Below, in pieces: positions 17,161 to 28,347 of a stretch of DNA of 64,000 nucleotides. Source of the stretch: an uncultured Erythrobacter sp. (GTDB taxonomy: Bacteria; Pseudomonadota; Alphaproteobacteria; Sphingomonadales; Sphingomonadaceae). The DNA lies in the NCBI GenBank assembly GCA_947503155.1, contig CANNCL010000001.1, forward strand, positions 372,001 to 436,000. Reading direction: 5' to 3'. Position numbers and translations under genes: made by a program. How positions within the stretch are numbered: the stretch's first letter is position 1; every line of letters starts with the position of its first letter. The notes under the pieces were generated by a model. It made no database searches. It saw only the letters and a list, made by a program, of their open reading frames with translations, and was not told where the DNA came from.

Positions 17161-20100
17161 TTATTCCGCTGCGGGAGCCTCACCGCCGCCCATTGCGGCT
17201 TTCATCGCGTCTTCGCTCGACACGGGATCGGCGGCAGGCTCTGCTTCAACTGCATTTGCAGCTGCGAGCTTATCCTGTTGCTTCTTCCACTGAGCTTTCA
17301 GCGCAGCATCACGGCTAGAGGCAGTGACGCGCATCCGGTTCATGCCCGCGCCGGTTCCGGCAGGGATGAGACGGCCAACGATCACGTTTTCCTTCAGACC
17401 GATCAGCGTGTCTTTCTTACCTTCGACCGAAGCCTGAGTAAGAACGCGGGTCGTTTCTTGGAACGATGCGGCGGAAATGAAGCTGCGCGTTTGCAGCGAT
17501 GCCTTGGTAATCCCGAGCAGGATCGGCACGCCTTCGGCAGGCTGCTTCGATTTCGTTAGCTTGGCATTGTATTCCATCATTTCGGCCAAATCGACCTGCT
17601 CGCCTGGAAGCAATGTTGTGTCGCCGCCCTTCGTGATTTCAACTTTCTGCAGCATCTGGCGAACAATCACCTCGATGTGCTTATCGTTGATCTTCACGCC
17701 TTGCAGTCGGTACACTTCCTGAATCTCATTGACGAGATATTCAGCCAGCGCCTCAACGCCCATAACCTCAAGAATGTCGTGCGGGTTCGGCGCACCGGAA
17801 ACAAGGGTATCACCCTTCTTCACGAAATCGCCTTCTTGCACGTCAATCACTTTGGTCTTGGCGATCAGATACTCGACTGCATCCCCTTCCTCAGGGACAA
17901 TCGCGATCTTACGCTTCGCCTTATATTCACGGACAAATTCGATCTTGCCCGAGATTTTGGCGATGACCGACATGTCTTTCGGCAAACGCGCCTCAAACAG
18001 TTCGGCAACACGCGGCAGACCACCGGTGATGTCACGAGTCTTGGCCGCCTCACGCGATGCACGCGCAAGGATGTCACCCGCTTCAACCGTCTGACCATCT
18101 TCGACCGAAAGCGTCGTGCCCGGAGCAAGCATATAACGCTGCGCTTCGGTTTCGTCGGCATCTGTCTGACCTTCGCCCAAGAGAGTCATGCGCGGACGCA
18201 GTTCCTCTTTCTTCTTGCGCCCGGTTGCCCGGTTCTCGGTCACGACACGCTGAGCGATACCGGTTGCGTCATCAGTTTGCTCTTCCAGCGTCGTGCCTTC
18301 GAGCAGATCTTGATACTTCACGATACCCGATTGCTCGGTGATGATCGGCAAGGTGAACGGGTCCCATTCGGCGAGACGATCGCCTTCTGTGACCTTATCG
18401 CCGTCCTTAAGCATCAGCACGGTACCATAAGGAACCTTGTGCATTTCACGTTCACGGCCCTCGGCATCGATAACCGCAATTTCACCGCTACGAGCGAGCG
18501 ACAGGATGCGGCCCTTCTTATCGGTGATGGTCGGCATACCGCGCAATTCGATCTTACCAGTGGAGATCGATTCAAGGTGCGATGTTTCGTTAAGCTGAGC
18601 CGCGCCGCCAATGTGGAATGTCCGCATTGTCAGCTGAGTGCCCGGTTCACCGATGGACTGAGCGGCAATAACGCCGACAGCTTCACCGATATTGACCGGA
18701 GTACCGCGAGCAAGATCACGGCCGTAGCATGTGCCGCAAACGCCCATATCTGCTTCACAAACGAGCGGCGAACGGATCTTGGCAGACTGAGTTTCAGCCG
18801 CTTCGATTTCCACCACCATTGGCTCGTCGATCAAAGTGCCCGATTTCACGATCACTTCACCGGTTGCCGCGTTGACGATGTCTTCGGCAGTTGTCCGGCC
18901 CAAGATACGCTCACCCAGCGATGCAATCACCGAACCACCTTGAACGATGGCGCGCATTTCCAGCGCGTTCTCGGTCTTGCAGTCCTCAACCACGATGGTG
19001 CAATCTTGCGACACATCGACAAGCCGGCGGGTCAGGTAACCTGAGTTAGCCGTCTTAAGCGCGGTATCGGCAAGACCCTTACGCGCGCCGTGGGTTGAGT
19101 TGAAGTATTCAAGGACGGTCAGACCTTCCTTAAAGTTCGAGATGATTGGCGTTTCGATGATTTCGCCCGAAGGCTTAGCCATCAGACCGCGCATACCGGC
19201 GAGCTGCTTCATCTGCGCGGGCGAACCACGCGCACCGGAATGGCTCATCATATAGATCGAGTTGATCGGCGCTTCGAGGCCGTCTTTGTCGATCGGCGTT
19301 GCCTTAATCTCGGCCATCATGGCGTCAGCAACCAGATCACCGCACTTGGACCAAGCGTCGATGACCTTGTTGTATTTTTCCTGCTGAGTGATCAGACCAT
19401 CTTGGTATTGCTGTTCGTAATCAGCAACTTGGGCCTTGGTATCGGCAACCATGCCAACTTTGGAATCAGGGATGATCATGTCATCCTTACCAAAGCTGAT
19501 GCCGGCCTTAAACGCATGGCGGAAACCAAGCGTCATGATCGCATCCGCAAACAGGACCGTGTCCTTTTGACCGGTGTGACGGTAGACTTGGTCGATCACG
19601 TCACCGATCTCACGCTTGGTGAGCAAGCGGTTGATGATGTCGAAAGGAACCTTGTGGTTCTTCGGCAAGCATTCCCCGATCAGCATCCGGCCCGGCGTTG
19701 TTTCAAACCGAGTGAGGACGATTTTACCTTTTTCATCAGCCTGCGGAACGCGGGCGAGGATTTTGGAGTGAAGCGAAACGGCTTTCGTTTCGAGAGCCTG
19801 GTGCACTTCGGCCATATCGGTAAAGCGCGGCAGTTTCTCGACCTTAGTGCCGTCTTCGTTTTCGAGGTACTCAGGTGTCTTTTCCTGACGTTCCATCGAT
19901 AGGTAATAGATACCCAGCACCATATCCTGCGAAGGAACGATGATTGGCTTACCATTGGCTGGCGAAAGGATGTTGTTGGTCGACATCATCAGCACGCGCG
20001 CTTCCAACTGAGCCTCTAAGCTCAGCGGGACGTGGACGGCCATTTGGTCACCGTCAAAGTCGGCGTTAAACGCGGAGCAGACCAGCGGGTGAAGCTGGAT

Positions 20101-21441
20101 CGCCTTACCTTCGATCAGAACCGGCTCAAACGCTTGGATTCCAAGACGGTGAAGCGTCGGCGCGCGGTTCAGCATCACTGGGTGCTCGCGGATCACTTCA
20201 TCCAGGATGTCCCAGACTTCCTTGCGCTCTTTCTCGACCCATTTTTTCGCTTGTTTCAGGGTCATCGAAAGACCCTTCGCATCGAGGCGTGCGTAGATGA
20301 ACGGCTTAAACAGTTCGAGCGCCATTTTCTTTGGCAGGCCGCACTGATGCAGTTTCAATTCTGGGCCGGTCACGATGACCGAACGACCGGAATAATCGAC
20401 GCGCTTACCGAGCAAGTTCTGACGGAAACGGCCCTGCTTACCCTTGAGCATGTCGCTCAGTGATTTCAGCGGGCGTTTGTTCGCACCCGTGATGACACGG
20501 CCGCGGCGACCATTGTCGAACAGAGCATCAACAGCTTCTTGCAACATACGCTTTTCATTGCGGACGATGATGTCCGGCGCGCGCAGTTCAATCAGGCGTT
20601 TCAGGCGGTTGTTACGGTTGATCACACGGCGATACAGATCGTTGAGATCCGACGTCGCGAAACGGCCACCATCCAGCGGCACCAATGGGCGTAGCTCAGG
20701 CGGGATCACAGGGATCACTTCGAGGATCATCCATTCAGGGCGGTTGCCTGAATCGATAAAGCTTTCCACGACCTTCAAACGCTTGATGATCTTCTTCGGC
20801 TTGAGCGTCGATTTGGTAACCGCCAACTCTTCCATCAGATCGTCGCGCTCTTGCTCCAGATCGAGATCCATCAGCATGACCTTAACGGCCTCTGCACCGA
20901 TATCGGCAGAGAACGCGTCTTCGCCATATTCGTCTTGCGCTTCGAGCAGCTCGTCTTCGGTCAGCAGCTGGAATTTCTCAAGCGGGGTAAGGCCCGGCTC
21001 GATCACCACATAGCTTTCGAAATAGAGGATGCGTTCCAGCTGTTTGAGCTGAATGTCGAGCAGCAAACCGATGCGCGATGGCAGCGATTTCAGATACCAG
21101 ATATGCGCCACAGGAGCAGCAAGCTCAATGTGACCCATCCGCTCACGGCGCACCTTGGTGACGGTTACTTCAACGCCGCATTTTTCGCAGACGACGCCTT
21201 TATACTTCATCCGCTTATACTTGCCGCACAGGCATTCGTAATCTTTGACCGGGCCAAAGATACGGGCACAGAACAGACCGTCACGCTCAGGCTTGAACGT
21301 ACGATAGTTGATGGTTTCCGGCTTTTTGATCTCGCCGAATGACCAGCTGCGAATACGCTCTGGCGATGCGATCCCGATTTGGATCTGGTCGAAGGTTTCC
21401 GGCTTAGACAGCTGGTTGGTGAATTTGGTCAGTTCATTCAT
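17161..21441 (-). CDS. rpoC: DNA-directed RNA polymerase subunit beta'
   Basis: The 1426-aa product is full length for an alphaproteobacterial beta' subunit. Visible landmarks are the N-terminal zinc ribbon [20 protein letters not shown], the catalytic magnesium loop [15 protein letters not shown], the second zinc site (CTIVVEDC ... [15 protein letters not shown]) and the bridge-helix/trigger-loop region [20 protein letters not shown]. The C-terminus ends in an Ala/Glu-rich tail. It follows rpoB by 73 bp on the same strand. The gap contains a small hairpin (arms 21487-21492 and 21503-21508). Transcription of the pair stops at the terminator near 17.1 kb. Confidence 0.98.
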   Translation of the reverse strand: MNELTKFTNQLSKPETFDQIQIGIASPERIRSWSFGEIKKPETINYRTFKPERDGLFCARIFGPVKDYECLCGKYKRMKYKGVVCEKCGVEVTVTKVRRERMGHIELAAPVAHIWYLKSLPSRIGLLLDIQLKQLERILYFESYVVIEPGLTPLEKFQLLTEDELLEAQDEYGEDAFSADIGAEAVKVMLMDLDLEQERDDLMEELAVTKSTLKPKKIIKRLKVVESFIDSGNRPEWMILEVIPVIPPELRPLVPLDGGRFATSDLNDLYRRVINRNNRLKRLIELRAPDIIVRNEKRMLQEAVDALFDNGRRGRVITGANKRPLKSLSDMLKGKQGRFRQNLLGKRVDYSGRSVIVTGPELKLHQCGLPKKMALELFKPFIYARLDAKGLSMTLKQAKKWVEKERKEVWDILDEVIREHPVMLNRAPTLHRLGIQAFEPVLIEGKAIQLHPLVCSAFNADFDGDQMAVHVPLSLEAQLEARVLMMSTNNILSPANGKPIIVPSQDMVLGIYYLSMERQEKTPEYLENEDGTKVEKLPRFTDMAEVHQALETKAVSLHSKILARVPQADEKGKIVLTRFETTPGRMLIGECLPKNHKVPFDIINRLLTKREIGDVIDQVYRHTGQKDTVLFADAIMTLGFRHAFKAGISFGKDDMIIPDSKVGMVADTKAQVADYEQQYQDGLITQQEKYNKVIDAWSKCGDLVADAMMAEIKATPIDKDGLEAPINSIYMMSHSGARGSPAQMKQLAGMRGLMAKPSGEIIETPIISNFKEGLTVLEYFNSTHGARKGLADTALKTANSGYLTRRLVDVSQDCTIVVEDCKTENALEMRAIVQGGSVIASLGERILGRTTAEDIVNAATGEVIVKSGTLIDEPMVVEIEAAETQSAKIRSPLVCEADMGVCGTCYGRDLARGTPVNIGEAVGVIAAQSIGEPGTQLTMRTFHIGGAAQLNETSHLESISTGKIELRGMPTITDKKGRILSLARSGEIAVIDAEGREREMHKVPYGTVLMLKDGDKVTEGDRLAEWDPFTLPIITEQSGIVKYQDLLEGTTLEEQTDDATGIAQRVVTENRATGRKKKEELRPRMTLLGEGQTDADETEAQRYMLAPGTTLSVEDGQTVEAGDILARASREAAKTRDITGGLPRVAELFEARLPKDMSVIAKISGKIEFVREYKAKRKIAIVPEEGDAVEYLIAKTKVIDVQEGDFVKKGDTLVSGAPNPHDILEVMGVEALAEYLVNEIQEVYRLQGVKINDKHIEVIVRQMLQKVEITKGGDTTLLPGEQVDLAEMMEYNAKLTKSKQPAEGVPILLGITKASLQTRSFISAASFQETTRVLTQASVEGKKDTLIGLKENVIVGRLIPAGTGAGMNRMRVTASSRDAALKAQWKKQQDKLAAANAVEAEPAADPVSSEDAMKAAMGGGEAPAAE

Positions 21442-21514
21442 GACTTAGTTCCCTCAGGGGGTGAATTCTTAAGAGCGGGTGGTGAGGGGCGCCGCTGGTG
21501 CAGCGCCCGCTCCT

Positions 21515-24500
21515 CTATTCCGCTGCAATCGCGCCGAAACCGTCATCGTCCCCATCGCCAAGCGATGTGAGTTCGACGTTCATGCCCAACGAGCGCATTT
21601 CCTTCACGAGAACGTTAAAGCTCTCTGGAATGCCTGCCTCGAACGTGTCGTCGCCCTTAACGATGGCTTCGTAGACCTTAGTCCGTCCGACAACGTCATC
21701 CGATTTCACGGTCAGCATTTCCTGCAAGGTGTAGGCGGCACCGTAAGCTTGCAGTGCCCAGACCTCCATCTCACCAAAGCGCTGTCCACCGAACTGCGCT
21801 TTACCACCCAGCGGCTGCTGAGTGACGAGCGAGTATGGACCGATGGAACGGGCGTGGATCTTATCATCAACCAAGTGGTGAAGTTTGAGCATGTAGATAA
21901 TGCCCACGGTCACCTTACGGTCAAACGCGTCGCCAGTACGGCCATCATACAAGGTCGACTGACCCGAGCTGTCGATGCCGGCCTTAACCAGCATGTCCGA
22001 AACGTCCGGCTCACGCGCGCCATCGAACACTGGCGTACCCATTGGGACACCCGCGGCGAGGTTTTGCGCAAGATCAACGATCCCTGCTGTGGAACGGCTA
22101 TCGAGGTCTTCGAAATATTGCTCGCCGTAAACATCCTTCAGCCGCGCAACGACCGCTTCGGGAGGTTTGGCATCGGCGTAATCTTCGGCAGCGTTTGGAT
22201 TTGCAAGCTTCCACTCTTCGAGCTTGTCCGCAATATCCATGCCCAATCCGCGAGCCGCAAAGCCAAGGTGGGTTTCAAAGATCTGACCCACATTCATGCG
22301 CGAAGGCACACCAAGCGGGTTCAGCACCAGATCGACCGCGGTGCCATCTTCGAGGAACGGCATGTCCTCAACCGGCAGGATGCGCGAAATCACACCCTTG
22401 TTACCGTGGCGTCCGGCCATCTTATCGCCCGGTTGCAGCTTACGCTTCACCGCAACGAAGACCTTGACCATTTTGAGCACGCCTGGCGCCAGTTCGTCGC
22501 CGCGTTCGAGTTTCTCTTTGCGATCATCAAACTTGGCGTCGATCATGCCCGCGCTCTCGTCATATTGCGACTTGATTGCCTCAAGCTGCGCCTGACGATT
22601 GTCATCGGCAACCGCAAACTTGAACCATTCGTGACGGTCCAACTCGCTGAGCACTTCCTCAGTGATTTCTACGCCCTTCTTAACGCCCTTTGGTGTTGCC
22701 GAAGCCGTTTGGCCAAGCAGCATCCCTTTCAGGCGATTATAGGTCGCACGGTTCAAAATGCCGCGTTCATCAGCAGCATCTTTGCGAAGCCGTTCAATCT
22801 CTTCGTTCTGGATCGCACGGGTACGGTCATCAACCTCAATACCGTGGCGGTTGAACACCCGGACTTCGACGATGGTTCCTGCAACACCCGGCGGCAAACG
22901 CAGTGACGTGTCACGCACATCGCTGGCCTTCTCGCCAAAGATGGCGCGGAGGAGTTTTTCTTCCGGCGTCATCGGGCTTTCACCCTTTGGCGTGATCTTA
23001 CCAACCAGAATATCGCCCGGATGCACTTCTGCACCGATATAGACGATGCCCGCTTCGTCGAGGTTGCGAAGCGCTTCTTCGCCGACATTGGGAATATCGC
23101 GGGTGATGTCTTCTGGTCCAAGCTTCGTGTCGCGCGCCATCACTTCAAATTCATCAATGTGAATCGAAGTGAAGACGTCGTCTTTCACGATACGCTCGGA
23201 AATGAGGATGCTATCCTCATAGTTGTAGCCATTCCAAGGCATAAACGCGACGAGGCTATTCTTGCCCAGTGCCAGCTCACCCAGATCGGTCGAAGGACCA
23301 TCGGCGATGATATCGCCTGGTTCAATCGATTCGCCCACCTTCACCAGCGGTCGCTGGTTAATGCAGGTGTTCTGGTTGGAGCGTTGGAATTTCTGCAGCG
23401 TATAAATATCGACGCCCGACTGACCGGCTTCGATATCGCCAACTGCGCGGATCACGATGCGGGTTGCGTCGACTTGATCGACGATCCCGCCACGCTTGGC
23501 AGCAATCGCAGCGCCAGAATCGCGCGCCACGGTTTCTTCCATGCCAGTGCCGACCCACGGTGCCTCAGCCTTAACAAGCGGCACCGCTTGGCGCTGCATG
23601 TTGGAACCCATAAGCGCGCGGTTGGCGTCATCGTTTTCCAGGAATGGAATGAGCGATGCAGCGACCGAAACGAGCTGTTTTGGCGAAACATCCATCAAAG
23701 TGACTGTTTCACTCGGCGCCATCAGGTTGTCACCCGATTGGCGAGCAGAGATCAGCTCTTCGACGAAAGTGCCATCATCATTTAGCTCTGCCGATGCCTG
23801 CGCAACGGTGTGCTTTTGCTCTTCCATTGCGGAAAGGTAGATCACATCGCCGGTGACGTGATTGTCCTTCACCGTGCGGTATGGCGTTTCGATAAAGCCG
23901 TATTTGTTCACCCGGCTGAACGATGCCAGCGAGTTGATCAGACCAATGTTCGGGCCTTCCGGCGTTTCAATTGGGCAGATACGGCCATAGTGGGTTGGGT
24001 GAACGTCGCGGACTTCAAAGCCAGCGCGTTCCCGGGTCAGACCGCCAGGGCCAAGCGCTGAGACGCGGCGCTTGTGTGTGACTTCCGACAGCGGGTTGGT
24101 TTGATCCATAAACTGCGACAGCTGCGAAGAGCCGAAGAATTCACGCACCGCAGCAACCGCAGGCTTCGCATTGATAAGGTCGTTCGGCATGACCGTCGAA
24201 ACATCGACGCTGCTCATGCGCTCCTTAACAGCGCGCTCCATGCGCAGCAGACCGACGCGGTACTGGTTTTCCAGCAACTCACCGACCGAACGCACGCGGC
24301 GATTGCCGAGGTTATCGATGTCATCAACATCGCCCTTGCCGTCTTTCAGACCGACAAGTTCCTTGACCACAGCAAGAATGTCTTCCTTGCGCAGAGTGGT
24401 CACGGTGTCTTCGGCATCAAGCTCCAGACGCATATTGAGTTTGACGCGGCCAACTGCCGAAAGGTCATACCGCTCACCATCGAAGAACAGGCCTTCGAAC

Positions 24501-25720
24501 AGCGCATCGGCGGTTTCCTTTGTTGGCGGCTCGCCCGGACGCATCACCTTATAGATGGCCTCCAGACCTTCATCACGGTTTTCAGCCTTATCGACCTTCA
24601 ACGTGTTGCGGATCCACGGCCCGGTGTTGATCTCGTCAATGTCGAGCATTTCGAGCGTATCAATGCCGGCAGCGTCGAACGTTTCGACATGTTCAAGCGT
24701 CAGTTCATCACCGGCTTCAACATAGATGCGGCCCGTGCTTTCGTCGATCAGGTCATAGGCAGCGTAGCGGCTGACAACTTCCTCAACCGGAAGCAGCAGA
24801 TGCGTTAGGCCATCTTTCGCAGCCTTGTTGGCAGCACGCGGGCTGATTTTCTGACCTGAGGCAAAGATTTCCTCGCCAGTAGCAGCATCGACCAGCGGGA
24901 AGGCCGGCTTTTGGCCGCGCCATGCTTCTGGTGCGAACGGGATTTTCCACCCATCCTTGGCGCGTTCCCAAGTGACGGTGTCATAGAAGTGATGCAAAAT
25001 GCCTTCGCTATCGAGGCCAAGGGCATAAAGCAGCGCCGTGACCGGCAGCTTACGCTTACGGTCAATACGAACATTGACGATGTCTTTGGCGTCAAATTCA
25101 AAATCGAGCCAGCTGCCGCGATACGGAATAACACGAGCAGCAAACAGGAGCTTGCCTGACGAGTGCGTTTTGCCGCGGTCATGGTCAAACAGAACGCCCG
25201 GCGACCGGTGCATCTGCGAAACGATGACACGTTCTGTACCGTTGATAATGAAGGTGCCGTTATCCGTCATGAGCGGCATATCGCCCATGTAAACGTCTTG
25301 CTCCTTGATATCGAGAACAGAGCGCGTTTCGGTTTCCTGGTCCACTTCGAACACGATCAGACGCAGCGTCACCTTCATCGGTGCGGCGTAAGTGATGCCG
25401 CGTTGGCGGCATTCAGTCGTGTCGTATTTCGGCTCTTCGAGAACGTAATGCACGAAATCAAGTTCAGCGGTGCCGGCGAAATCGCGGATCGGGAAGACGC
25501 TGCGCAGCGTCTTTTCAAGGCCCGAAACATAGTCGGTCGCAGGGTCCGAGCGGAGGAACTGTTCGTAGCTCTCACGCTGGACTTCGATCAGGTTTGGCAT
25601 CTGGACGACTTCATGGATGTCGCCAAAGATTTTACGGATACGCTTTTTCGCGGTGCCCTGAGCCTTGCGGCTGCGGACTTTACGCTTGGTCGGAGCTTGC
25701 GCCGGTGCCTTAGTTGCCAT
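21515..25720 (-). CDS. rpoB: DNA-directed RNA polymerase subunit beta
   Basis: The 1401-aa product is a complete beta subunit. The rifampicin-binding region reads [20 protein letters not shown] then [20 protein letters not shown], with wild-type Asp, His and Ser at the classical resistance positions, so rifampicin sensitivity is expected. Further landmarks are [40 protein letters not shown] and [20 protein letters not shown]. Unusually, the L10/L12 genes that normally precede rpoB are not upstream: they are 3.7 kb away and point in the opposite direction. The gene must therefore have its own promoter in the 407-bp gap upstream. Confidence 0.98.
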   Translation of the reverse strand: MATKAPAQAPTKRKVRSRKAQGTAKKRIRKIFGDIHEVVQMPNLIEVQRESYEQFLRSDPATDYVSGLEKTLRSVFPIRDFAGTAELDFVHYVLEEPKYDTTECRQRGITYAAPMKVTLRLIVFEVDQETETRSVLDIKEQDVYMGDMPLMTDNGTFIINGTERVIVSQMHRSPGVLFDHDRGKTHSSGKLLFAARVIPYRGSWLDFEFDAKDIVNVRIDRKRKLPVTALLYALGLDSEGILHHFYDTVTWERAKDGWKIPFAPEAWRGQKPAFPLVDAATGEEIFASGQKISPRAANKAAKDGLTHLLLPVEEVVSRYAAYDLIDESTGRIYVEAGDELTLEHVETFDAAGIDTLEMLDIDEINTGPWIRNTLKVDKAENRDEGLEAIYKVMRPGEPPTKETADALFEGLFFDGERYDLSAVGRVKLNMRLELDAEDTVTTLRKEDILAVVKELVGLKDGKGDVDDIDNLGNRRVRSVGELLENQYRVGLLRMERAVKERMSSVDVSTVMPNDLINAKPAVAAVREFFGSSQLSQFMDQTNPLSEVTHKRRVSALGPGGLTRERAGFEVRDVHPTHYGRICPIETPEGPNIGLINSLASFSRVNKYGFIETPYRTVKDNHVTGDVIYLSAMEEQKHTVAQASAELNDDGTFVEELISARQSGDNLMAPSETVTLMDVSPKQLVSVAASLIPFLENDDANRALMGSNMQRQAVPLVKAEAPWVGTGMEETVARDSGAAIAAKRGGIVDQVDATRIVIRAVGDIEAGQSGVDIYTLQKFQRSNQNTCINQRPLVKVGESIEPGDIIADGPSTDLGELALGKNSLVAFMPWNGYNYEDSILISERIVKDDVFTSIHIDEFEVMARDTKLGPEDITRDIPNVGEEALRNLDEAGIVYIGAEVHPGDILVGKITPKGESPMTPEEKLLRAIFGEKASDVRDTSLRLPPGVAGTIVEVRVFNRHGIEVDDRTRAIQNEEIERLRKDAADERGILNRATYNRLKGMLLGQTASATPKGVKKGVEITEEVLSELDRHEWFKFAVADDNRQAQLEAIKSQYDESAGMIDAKFDDRKEKLERGDELAPGVLKMVKVFVAVKRKLQPGDKMAGRHGNKGVISRILPVEDMPFLEDGTAVDLVLNPLGVPSRMNVGQIFETHLGFAARGLGMDIADKLEEWKLANPNAAEDYADAKPPEAVVARLKDVYGEQYFEDLDSRSTAGIVDLAQNLAAGVPMGTPVFDGAREPDVSDMLVKAGIDSSGQSTLYDGRTGDAFDRKVTVGIIYMLKLHHLVDDKIHARSIGPYSLVTQQPLGGKAQFGGQRFGEMEVWALQAYGAAYTLQEMLTVKSDDVVGRTKVYEAIVKGDDTFEAGIPESFNVLVKEMRSLGMNVELTSLGDGDDDGFGAIAAE

Positions 25721-26127
25721 CGAAGAGATATGCCTCTTTATCTGTATGCTCGCGGAAAAATCCGCTCGCTGATTAGCTAATGATCGTCACACGGGGACGG
25801 GTCATATTGGACGCAAAAGCGCCGCAACCCAGACGCACCCGGTGGGTGCTGCCCTAGCTGCAGCGTGATTACAGTCGCGAATATGACAAAACGCCGCTTC
25901 CATTCTTGAACCAATTCCCGCGCATGAATCAGTCCGGCTCGAAGCTGGCGTGTGACGGGCATGTAGGAATTAGGGCTGGCTGTGTCAAACCCGTTCGCAC
26001 TCTGGTGGCCGGTTCGCGTATCTACACTTAGGCATCGCTTAGCGCGCGCGGGCAAATTGACGCATCTTCGGCTGAGCGGTAACCGGTCCGAATTCTCAGC
26101 ACCATTTACACGCAGGCGCACGTAATT
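25721..26127. other. 407-bp divergent intergenic region upstream of rpoB
   Basis: This gap separates rpoB (minus) from a PRMT-like gene (plus) and must contain the rpoB promoter, since no ribosomal protein gene precedes it. On the minus strand just before rpoB there is a small hairpin around 25750-25775 (arms AGCGGA/TCCGCT around a T-rich loop). A long open frame crosses the region on the minus strand (25777-27114), but it is the antisense shadow of the methyltransferase gene. I see no tRNA, repeat or clear sigma-70 promoter by eye. Confidence 0.5.
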
Positions 26128-27156
26128 ATGGCCAAATCGATGTTCGATGACCCGCAGGAACTCTTCACTTTCTGCTCCGTCTTGCGTGACAATGGCAATG
26201 AAGCCCAAGCCATTGCGCTCGCTAAGCAGGGGCTTGCCGAACATCCAGACAATCCCGAAATGCTCGCGGTCGCGCGGATGTTTCTGTCGCACAAGGTGCA
26301 TTCCTATCACCGGCTGATGCTGGCGGATGGCCCGCGCAATGACGCCTATCTCGCGATGATTAATCGCCACGCGCCGGGCCGCCGCATTCTGGATATTGGC
26401 ACCGGAACCGGGTTGCTCGCGATGATGGCGGTGCGCGCGGGGGCGGAGCATGTCTATGCTTGCGAAGTGAACCCGAACAAGGCCGATCTGGCGCGCGAGA
26501 TAATCGCCGCGAACGGCATGGCGGACAAGATTACGGTTCTGAACGCCTATTCGCTCGATCTGGACCGGGACCGCGATTTGGGCGGCGGGGTTGATGCGGT
26601 TCTGTCCGAATTGTTCACCGCAAACATTATTGGCGAATCGCTGATCCAGGCGATGGCCCATGCGAGCAAAGAGCTGACCGTGCCCGGTGCAATTTTCTTG
26701 CCGCCCAAAGTGTCCGTCATGGGCGCGCTGGCGCATTGTGATTTGGGCGACCCGATTGGCGATGTGGCAGGATTTGATCTCTCGCTGCTCGAACGACAGC
26801 TCAATTATCACGCCCTGATCGACCCCAAAGACGCCCTGCAATATCAGCGCGGCCCCGCTGGCGTGTTGAGCGACATGGAATTCCTGCCCGATACACCGAT
26901 AGCCATGCGGGACCGGTCGGTGGCAACGCTCACCTCCGAAGGAGGGCCTGTGAACGGTGTACTCTATTGGATGCGGATCGAATTTGACGACGACATTCAT
27001 TATGAAAACCAACCGGGCGGCGACAAGCAGCTCCATTGGTCTGTGCGGTTTGAGCCGTTTGCCAAACCTCGCGAAACCGCGGCGGGCGAAGAACTGTCCG
27101 TGGGTTGTGCGCATAATTCAAACGAAATTATCATCTGGGATGACGCCGCCATTTAA
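26128..27156 (+). CDS. PRMT-like class I SAM-dependent methyltransferase
   Basis: The 342-aa protein has a TPR-like helical N-terminus (SVLRDNGNEAQAIALAKQGL, about 16-50) and a Rossmann methyltransferase domain with motif I ILDIGTGTGLLAM (87-99) and the ribose-binding acid in CEVNP (E113). SELFTANIIGES contains two glutamates (E161 and E170) spaced like the double-E loop of protein arginine methyltransferases, and HWSVRF (H303-W304) resembles the PRMT THW loop. The C-terminal part is beta-rich, as in PRMT barrels; the closest eukaryotic analogue by layout is PRMT7. Inference: a bacterial protein arginine methyltransferase-like enzyme. A small-molecule substrate is equally possible. It is monocistronic and divergent from rpoB. 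Confidence 0.75.
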   Translation: MAKSMFDDPQELFTFCSVLRDNGNEAQAIALAKQGLAEHPDNPEMLAVARMFLSHKVHSYHRLMLADGPRNDAYLAMINRHAPGRRILDIGTGTGLLAMMAVRAGAEHVYACEVNPNKADLAREIIAANGMADKITVLNAYSLDLDRDRDLGGGVDAVLSELFTANIIGESLIQAMAHASKELTVPGAIFLPPKVSVMGALAHCDLGDPIGDVAGFDLSLLERQLNYHALIDPKDALQYQRGPAGVLSDMEFLPDTPIAMRDRSVATLTSEGGPVNGVLYWMRIEFDDDIHYENQPGGDKQLHWSVRFEPFAKPRETAAGEELSVGCAHNSNEIIIWDDAAI

Positions 27157-27254
27157 TCGGCATCCCGCTCCAAACATTCTCACGGAAAAACAGCGCACTG
27201 CCCCATCTGCAGGGAGGAAGATCTGTGCACCCTATCCGTAAAACAATATGTAAA

Positions 27255-27326
27255 TTATCGTTTTTCAATATTATTGTTTGACAATAAATCGAATCGCACC
27301 TAGATACGGATTATCGAAATTCAATA
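27255..27326 (+). promoter_or_regulatory. candidate operator array before the small-peptide/DUF2975/HTH operon
   Basis: This AT-rich stretch holds two near-identical 16-bp direct repeats, TTATCG-NNN-TTCAATA, at 27255-27270 and 27311-27326 (56 bp apart). Between them is an inverted repeat TTATTGT-TTG-ACAATAA (27271-27287). The array stands 20 bp before the start of the first gene of an operon that ends in an HTH regulator. Autoregulation by that regulator is a natural inference. Confidence 0.55.
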
Positions 27327-27347
27327 AACCCCATCAAGGAGAACGAT

Positions 27348-27488
27348 ATGACCCAGACTTACGCAAATTCGCTTGCCGCAGCCGCCGCAGTGATCATCGC
27401 CCTGACCTCCATTGGCACGATCGTGTCGGTACCGCCTGCTTCGGCGCAAACCGCTGAAACCACCGTTTCGATGATCGAACTCGCCTGA
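27348..27488 (+). CDS. small exported peptide (46 aa)
   Basis: The start codon has a good ribosome-binding site (AAGGAGA 7 bp upstream). The 46-aa product begins MTQTYANSLAAAAAVIIALT, a typical signal peptide, with a likely cleavage site at PPASA-Q, leaving only about a dozen residues (TAETTVSMIELA). The gene lies 28 bp upstream of the DUF2975 membrane protein and downstream of the repeated candidate operator sites, so it is probably the first gene of that operon. It is too short for motif-based function. It might be a secreted peptide, or a conserved leader. Confidence 0.65.
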   Translation: MTQTYANSLAAAAAVIIALTSIGTIVSVPPASAQTAETTVSMIELA

Positions 27489-27516
27489 CGCGCAAATTTT
27501 CATAGGGAACAAGACT

Positions 27517-28062
27517 ATGAACGAGAAGCCTAATGACCTGCTGTTGATGGCCGGCAAAGTACTCACCGTGATAATGCAAATTTTCATGGCTATCGGAGCC
27601 GCAGCGCTATTGATCGCTACCATTGCAATTCTGTTCGCACAGGACATGATCAACGCTGAGATCGCGTCCGAATTCGGCGATGCGGTTGGCACATTCCCGT
27701 TGTTTCCGGCACTGGGCGTGTTCATCCTCGCTTTCGCCTGCATCGCCTTAATCTATCTGTTTTGCGGCAGGTTGCGCGCGATTATTTCCACTGTGGGCGA
27801 CGGTGATCCATTTGCCCCTGTCAATGCGGACCGCCTGAATGTCATGGCTTGGATGTTGCTTGTGGTTCAGGTGCTTGCGATCCCGCTTTCGGGGCTTGGG
27901 CTTCTCCTCGCCAAATGGGCAGAACCGATGGACAATGCCGATATCACAATCGACGCTGGCCTCGACCTGACCGGCATCTTGATGGTGATCATTCTCTTCA
28001 TCCTTGCCCGTGTGTTCAAACATGGCGCGGCGATGCGCGAAGATCTCGAAGGGACCGTCTAA
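27517..28062 (+). CDS. DUF2975 domain-containing membrane protein
   Basis: The 181-aa protein has four membrane segments (about 12-42, 60-83, 105-130 and 145-165), in the pattern of DUF2975: LLLMAGKVLTVIMQIFMAIG, ALGVFILAFACIALIYLFCG, a conserved GDPFAPVNADRLNVMAW loop, and GILMVIILFILARVFKHGA. The protein family is almost always encoded next to a small HTH regulator, as in the yoaS-yozG pair of Bacillus, and the same arrangement is seen here: its TAA overlaps a possible ATG of the next frame, and the regulator follows directly. It probably senses or supports a membrane signal for that regulator. Function is unproven. Confidence 0.85.
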   Translation: MNEKPNDLLLMAGKVLTVIMQIFMAIGAAALLIATIAILFAQDMINAEIASEFGDAVGTFPLFPALGVFILAFACIALIYLFCGRLRAIISTVGDGDPFAPVNADRLNVMAWMLLVVQVLAIPLSGLGLLLAKWAEPMDNADITIDAGLDLTGILMVIILFILARVFKHGAAMREDLEGTV

Positions 28063-28091
28063 TGCCTGCTGATGATGAAGGAGCAACGATC

Positions 28092-28301
28092 ATGGTCAAA
28101 CTGGACGATCTGCTGCACGACCGCCGCATGACGCTGACCGAACTGGCGGAACGGGTGGGTTTAACCCTTGCGAACCTGTCGATCCTAAAGACCGGCAAAG
28201 CCAAAGCGATCCGGTTTTCCACTCTCGCCGCGATTTGCCGTGAACTGGAATGCCAGCCGGGCGACTTGCTCGCCTACGATTTAGGATCAGCTGGCAATTG
28301 A
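28092..28301 (+). CDS. small XRE/YozG-type helix-turn-helix regulator
   Basis: The start at 28092 is preceded by AAGGAG at 8 bp, giving a 69-aa protein (MVKLDDLLHDRRMTLTELAE). An in-frame ATG at 28062 overlaps the DUF2975 stop and would add ten residues. The whole product is one HTH domain: LTELAERVGLTLANLSILKT followed by GKAKAIRFSTLAAICRELEC and the usual closing QPGDLLAYD. Such proteins bind short operators; the repeated TTATCG-NNN-TTCAATA sites before the operon are likely targets. The gene is followed by a strong terminator. Confidence 0.88.
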   Translation: MVKLDDLLHDRRMTLTELAERVGLTLANLSILKTGKAKAIRFSTLAAICRELECQPGDLLAYDLGSAGN

Positions 28302-28310
28302 GCCAGTATG

Positions 28311-28344
28311 TTTGGGGCGGATCCTGCGCTGGATCCGCCCCAAA
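28311..28344. terminator. bidirectional terminator after the DUF2975/HTH operon
   Basis: A perfect 14-bp inverted repeat, TTTGGGGCGGATCC (28311-28324) and its complement (28331-28344), with the loop TGCGCT. It lies between convergent genes (the HTH regulator and a membrane protein gene ending at 28348). Confidence 0.82.
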
Positions 28345-28347
28345 ACT

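Noticed and set aside
17677..19044. 455-aa plus-strand frame within rpoC
   Set aside because: It is antisense to rpoC; its composition follows the complement of conserved RNA polymerase codons and it has no recognisable domain.
21479..22906. 475-aa plus-strand frame overlapping rpoB
   Set aside because: Antisense of rpoB; no domain and no supported ribosome-binding site.
25777..27114. 445-aa open frame on the minus strand between rpoB and the methyltransferase gene
   Set aside because: It is mostly antisense to the PRMT-like gene, its product (Arg/His-rich, no domain) looks like an out-of-frame translation, and the sense gene has clear motifs.
27849..28091. Longer version of the HTH regulator frame starting at 27849
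   Set aside because: This part lies inside the DUF2975 gene in a different frame and is not HTH-like. The start at 28092 has the proper ribosome-binding site.
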